A stretch of 64,000 bases of DNA from Calliopum simillimum. Its lineage: Eukaryota > Arthropoda > Insecta > Diptera > Lauxaniidae. The notes below the pieces were generated by a model. The model saw nothing but the letters and a program-made list of their open reading frames with translations, did no database searches and was not told the origin of the DNA. Of this stretch, positions 60,250 through 64,000 are shown one piece after another. The position numbers were made by a program, and so were the translations under genes. The DNA lies in assembly GCA_951812925.1 (NCBI GenBank), contig OX638372.1, positions 3,472,001 to 3,536,000 on the forward strand, written 5' to 3'. Every line of letters starts with the position of its first letter. Position 1 is the first letter of the stretch.

Positions 60250-61645
60250 TTAATATTTTGATTTTAATGCAGATGACAACATAAACTGAGCGTATTTTGA
60301 ATTTCTTTTTCAGCAATAGTTATGTTGATCCTTTGGTTTTATGCATTTTCTGACATAGTTTTTTCGATATTTTTCGTTTGTTTTAATTAATTTTCTATAA
60401 TTTTTGTAAATATTTTGTTTCTTTTTTAATTAATTTTCATTCTTTTTAGAGCTCAATTTATTTTAATACGCCAGTTTCGTGTATTTCTTTTAATTCTTTT
60501 TTTTTTTTTTTCAGTAAAACCAAATTTTCATTTTTTAAATTAAAACACATTTCTTTCACAGAATTAAAAAATATTTACAACAACAAATTATTTTTTTTTT
60601 ATTGTTTTTATCAGTTTAGGGTATACACTTAAGTTTACACAACGAGCTTACACACCATTAATTTAATGTGTAATTTAAAATTAAATTTATAATTATCTTT
60701 AGGATACTTTTCTAAACTAAAATTCATTTAGCCTCACACTAAACTAAACTTAAAAAATAATCAACAATTAGTTAATAATGTTAATGTTCAAGCAAAGCGC
60801 AATGTTTTTTGATGTTACCAACTTAAGAATCATTTTTGCTTGCTAACAAATCCATATCTACATAGATATGTTGTAACAAACAATATTTGAATACATATTT
60901 ACAATAAATGAACAAGAGAGTTGAACTGATTTTTAAATGGAATTTTATATGAAAAATACATGTAGTAAATTATGAAATGATCAATTATGAGAATAACTTT
61001 TCTAATCTTTTTCGGTGGGGGTGACTAACAAGGATTATTTGTTTTGTTATTTTTTTATTATTATTTATAAACATTTAGTAAAACGTTATTCTTAATTTAA
61101 TTTAGTTAAATAATTTAAACGATTTTTTGGCACAGAATTTGTTCTTAAAGTAATTAAATTATAAAGCCTTACTTAAACATTGATCGAAATTATAGACAAA
61201 TACTATGTATTTCAGAGCAAACAGCCTGGTTCACAATGATAGAAGTTGTAGTTTGAAATGATAAGATAATGAATGGTGAAGAATTTTGTTTTTTAAAGTT
61301 TATGTTCACATTGCACATAAAGTACTACAATACACATATTTACAAAAATTTTATAAACTTAATGTAAATTTAATATTGTCTTAAAGTTTCAAACTAAAAT
61401 TGTATTTAAGCTAAAATATAATTAAAAATGAAACTATCAAAAGAAAAAGTTGTTTTGTTTTTTAATGGAATTTCCCACATCCTACATACATACTTATGTA
61501 CTTTTCAGTTTAAAGTGTGAGATGCCATTTCTTCTTTTTTATTCAATTCAGCTGCTACTCTTTCAGTTGAATTCAGTCAGTTTCTATCGTAGAATTTTCT
61601 TTGGTAGCGTTTGCAGCCATAGCTGCCACTGCCTGGGGCTTTATT
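60250..61645 (-). promoter_or_regulatory. Bx: Beadex 3' UTR with miR-9a and Pumilio-type sites
   Basis: This region follows the Bx stop codon on the minus strand. ACCAAAG, the complement of the miR-9a seed, occurs at 61599-61605 (an 8-mer with the following A) and at 60331-60337 (7-mer). Drosophila dLMO is a known miR-9a target. TGTANATA, the Pumilio recognition element, occurs on the transcribed strand at 60572-60579, 60855-60862, 60896-60903 and 61337-61344; I noticed one in the opposite sense. The 3' border is inferred from the poly(A) cluster. Confidence 0.6.
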
Positions 61646-61988
61646 TTAGCTGGACGCACCCAATGAATTCTTCATATGTGCAGCAGCAGCGGCTCCAACT
61701 TGCGCTCCGAATGGTGAGCCACCAGTCGGCGTATGCGGTCCATTGTTATTGTTATGATCGCCAGGCGTACGTGGGCCATTTTGACCAACGTTGCCTCCAC
61801 CACCAACACCATTTGCACCCCCTAACAGTCCACCAGCTGCTCCAGTTGGGGATCCTTGACCAATAGAGTTAGCATGCCGTTTCAGCATTGGATGATTGGC
61901 CATAGAGGCAAAAACAAGTCGTTCCTCATAGTCGTATTCACAGAGGATTTTATTCTCACACAAATAAAAACGATCGCCGACGCAAAAT
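61646..61988 (-). CDS. Bx: Beadex / dLMO (LIM-only protein), last coding exon
   Basis: The exon encodes 113 residues after a split codon. It begins FCVGDRFYLCENKILCEYDY, the second half of LIM domain 2, with its last zinc ligands in LC and the D of YDY. Then come EERLVFASMANHPMLKRH and a Gly/Asn/Pro/Ala-rich tail (GGLLGGANGVGGGG, HNNNNGPHTPTGG) ending SLGASS and TAA. The block RFCVGDxFxL is typical of LMO1/2 proteins, and FASMANHPMLKRH matches fly Beadex as I know it. Such proteins bind LDB/Chip in the nucleus and compete with Apterous in wing patterning. The acceptor TTTTTTTGATTCCAG lies directly upstream (AG complement at 61989-61990), so the reading upstream of it is intronic. LIM1 and the first half of LIM2 must lie beyond the window. 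Confidence 0.93.
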
Positions 61989-64000
61989 CTGGAATCAAAA
62001 AAATAAATATATAAATATTTCATTATTTGATGATATTACGCTTAATTAAGTGATAAAAAAAATTATTTAATTCAAAATATACTGAAATTTCGAATTGTGA
62101 GAAAAAACTTAAAGGAATAATTTCAATGGCCTTCACTGTGCAAAAAGTATGAAAAGTAGAGCAATGTTAATAACGTGAGCCTAAAAGCATGCAATGATAA
62201 ATTAAATGAATTCCTCTGAAAATCTACTGCTATGCATTTGGTTGTGTATTGCATAAAGTTTTTATACCCTACACCCAGGGTATATTTACTTTGTCCTACC
62301 GTCTGTAACGCAGAGAAGGAGGCGTGGCAGATATAGAAAAGTATATATATTCTTTATCAGCGTCACCTCCTGAGTCGATATCACCATGTCCGTCAGTCTG
62401 CCTGGCTGGGTGGTTGGCTGTGTGTGGAAATACATTTTTTGAGAAAACTAAGCAAGATAATTCAATGAAATTTGGTGCACAGCCCCTGTCGTCAAATTTA
62501 GCTCAGAGGATTGAAAATGAGCGAAATCGGTCAACGGACACGCCTACCGCCCATACAAAAAATATATTCAAAATGCAACTTTTGGAGTATTTTTCACGAT
62601 AATGCAACCAAAATACACATTAATACTACGAATTGTAGGCGCAAGCTCTGAGCAAAAACTGGGCGAATTCGGACAAGAGGGCGTCGCACCTCTCATATAA
62701 ACAAAAGCTTCCAAACGCTATACTGAAAGCGTTTTTTGAGATAATCGAACTAAATGTTACTCAGACACTAAGAATTATAAATGCAAGCTTTAAGCAAAAG
62801 CTGGATAAAATTGGACAAGAGGGGGTGGCACCCATATAACGCTATACTGAAAACATTTTTTGAGATAATCCAACCAAATTTCACTCAAATACTAAGAACT
62901 ATAAATTCAACCTCTGAAAATAAAATGGGTGAATTCGGACAAGAAGGTGTGGCACCTCCCATATAAGCAAAATATTCAAAATACTGCTGTGTAGGGTATT
63001 TAATGTTTGCCCAGGCCAAAGGTAACACCCCTACTAGTTTTTTTATTTTTTTTTTTTTGTTTTTTTTGAAGATTTCAAGCACCGCAACGAACTTCCACAG
63101 GAGTATTTAAGCGTTGGTGCGCAATGCACTTGCATCGTTGCGAAAGTTTGACATTTGTCCAACAACAAACACATTTAATAAATTTCGCAAGATGGAAATA
63201 TTTACATTGAACGTTCACACGTTAGTGCGAAAAATACTTACATATTCACAGTTGCGCAATTGCGCATCAACTCGTGAATACCCATTATATATTCAAAACG
63301 GGATTGATTGTAGTGCATTAAGGTCGAACTGTGAACTATCGAATAAAAAGTGGTAGCCCACTAAAGTAAAAGCTAATAAGAGCTTTTATGACGATTTAAA
63401 TTAAACCATTACTCGCCCGACAAGTTTTACACCTTTCGCCTATCGAAAAGGTACACATACATATAACTTAAGACTTTTTATATGGCTTTCACATACAATT
63501 TTAAGATTTTTCTTTTATATTATGTATTACGACAAGGTGAAGTGAAGCAAAAGTTTGCTTTTCCTCAAACCAGTGCTTTAAGAGTTTTCCCTTCTTCTGT
63601 GAAACAGTAAGAAATGTAGTTACGAGTTTTTATAATTTAAGATGATGATATATTCTTTTGTATACTTCCAAAAAAACTCATATTTTATCACTTATTAGTG
63701 AAAACTTTATTAAAAACATTTTCGCAACAGCTGCTGAAATATCCTGTACATGCATGTGTCCGTTGAATTTATGCTAAATGACAACTCTAAAACACATTGA
63801 AAGAGCAACAAGAGAAAACGGAGACAGCAAGTTTTGACATTTTCAACAGGAAGTGCAGTCGAAATGTCTTTTTACTGCTGACTGCAAACGGATGTTGTGA
63901 AAAACTTTGACATCAAAGCATGAAAAATGCAAAATTACCTTTCTAACAAGAAGCCAACATAGATTTTTAAGACAATACATATTTTGCGGGAAAATATTCT
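61989..64000 (-). other. Bx: Beadex intron (part)
   Basis: Sequence upstream of the last Bx exon on the minus strand has no LIM-coding exon that I can find, so it is read as intron. It contains the dispersed repeat at 62262-63000 and a T run at 63040-63068. No other feature seen. Confidence 0.6.
62262..63000 (+). repeat. Dispersed dipteran repeat, copy 2, with ~130-bp tandem units
   Basis: It opens with TATACCCTACACCCAGGGTA, then CGCAGAGAAGGAGGCG, TATATATTCTTTATCAGCGT, CACCTCCTGAGTCGATATCA and CCATGTCCGTC, a core I know from many dispersed repeats in fly genomes. It is followed by 4-5 diverged tandem units of about 125-145 bp, each with GAATTCGGACAAGAGGG(C/T)GT, GGCACCTC(T/C)CATATAA, TTTTTTGAGATAATC and ACTCA(A/G)A(C/T)ACTAAGAA. 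It reads in the opposite direction to the copy at 46.58-46.99 kb. Short open frames through it are not genes. Confidence 0.72.

Overview
The window looks like a piece of a higher-fly (Diptera, Schizophora) chromosome. It is AT-rich and gene-poor, packed with fold-back and MITE-like repeats, and carries the last coding exon of a gene recognisable as Beadex/dLMO (LIM-only) near its right end. A fruit fly in the broad sense (tephritid-like) is plausible from the transposon mix, but the sequence does not prove a family or species.

Layout. Bases 1-49,800 contain no host exon that I can support. They hold a series of mobile elements, many of them palindromic: a fold-back at 1.7-2.5 kb ringed by six copies of a 14-bp motif; related palindromic elements at 3.8-4.2 and 19.0-21.3 kb; a broken Tc1/mariner element of DD37E spacing at 24.2-25.5 kb; tandem repeats at 26.3 and 29.9 kb; a fold-back at 32.1-32.9 kb; a 4.6-kb fold-back element at 34.8-39.4 kb whose arms are built from 3 copies of a ~316-bp dimeric repeat and which is itself interrupted by a palindromic Tc1-like element; a palindrome at 41.4-42.1 kb; a LINE 3' end at 42.7-43.5 kb next to a MITE; and a palindromic MITE at 45.7-46.4 kb.

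Bases 49,797-51,095 are a maT-type (DD37D) mariner with an intact 341-aa transposase. Bases 51,232-59,614 are a complete BEL/Pao LTR retrotransposon. It has two 374-bp LTRs in which I see no difference, a perfect 5-bp target duplication, an uninterrupted 1,648-codon gag-pol, and a second intact ORF of 260 codons. That second ORF is a diverged copy of the element's own zinc-knuckle plus protease region, with an altered protease active-site motif. It lies directly behind a strong splice-acceptor-like sequence. This accessory ORF is the most interesting item in the window.

Bases 60,140-61,988 (minus strand) are the terminal coding exon and probable 3' UTR of Beadex, with two miR-9a seed matches and four Pumilio-type sites. 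The rest of the window to 64,000 would be a Beadex intron and contains a dispersed dipteran repeat. The young BEL copy sits about 0.5 kb beyond the likely Beadex poly(A) region.
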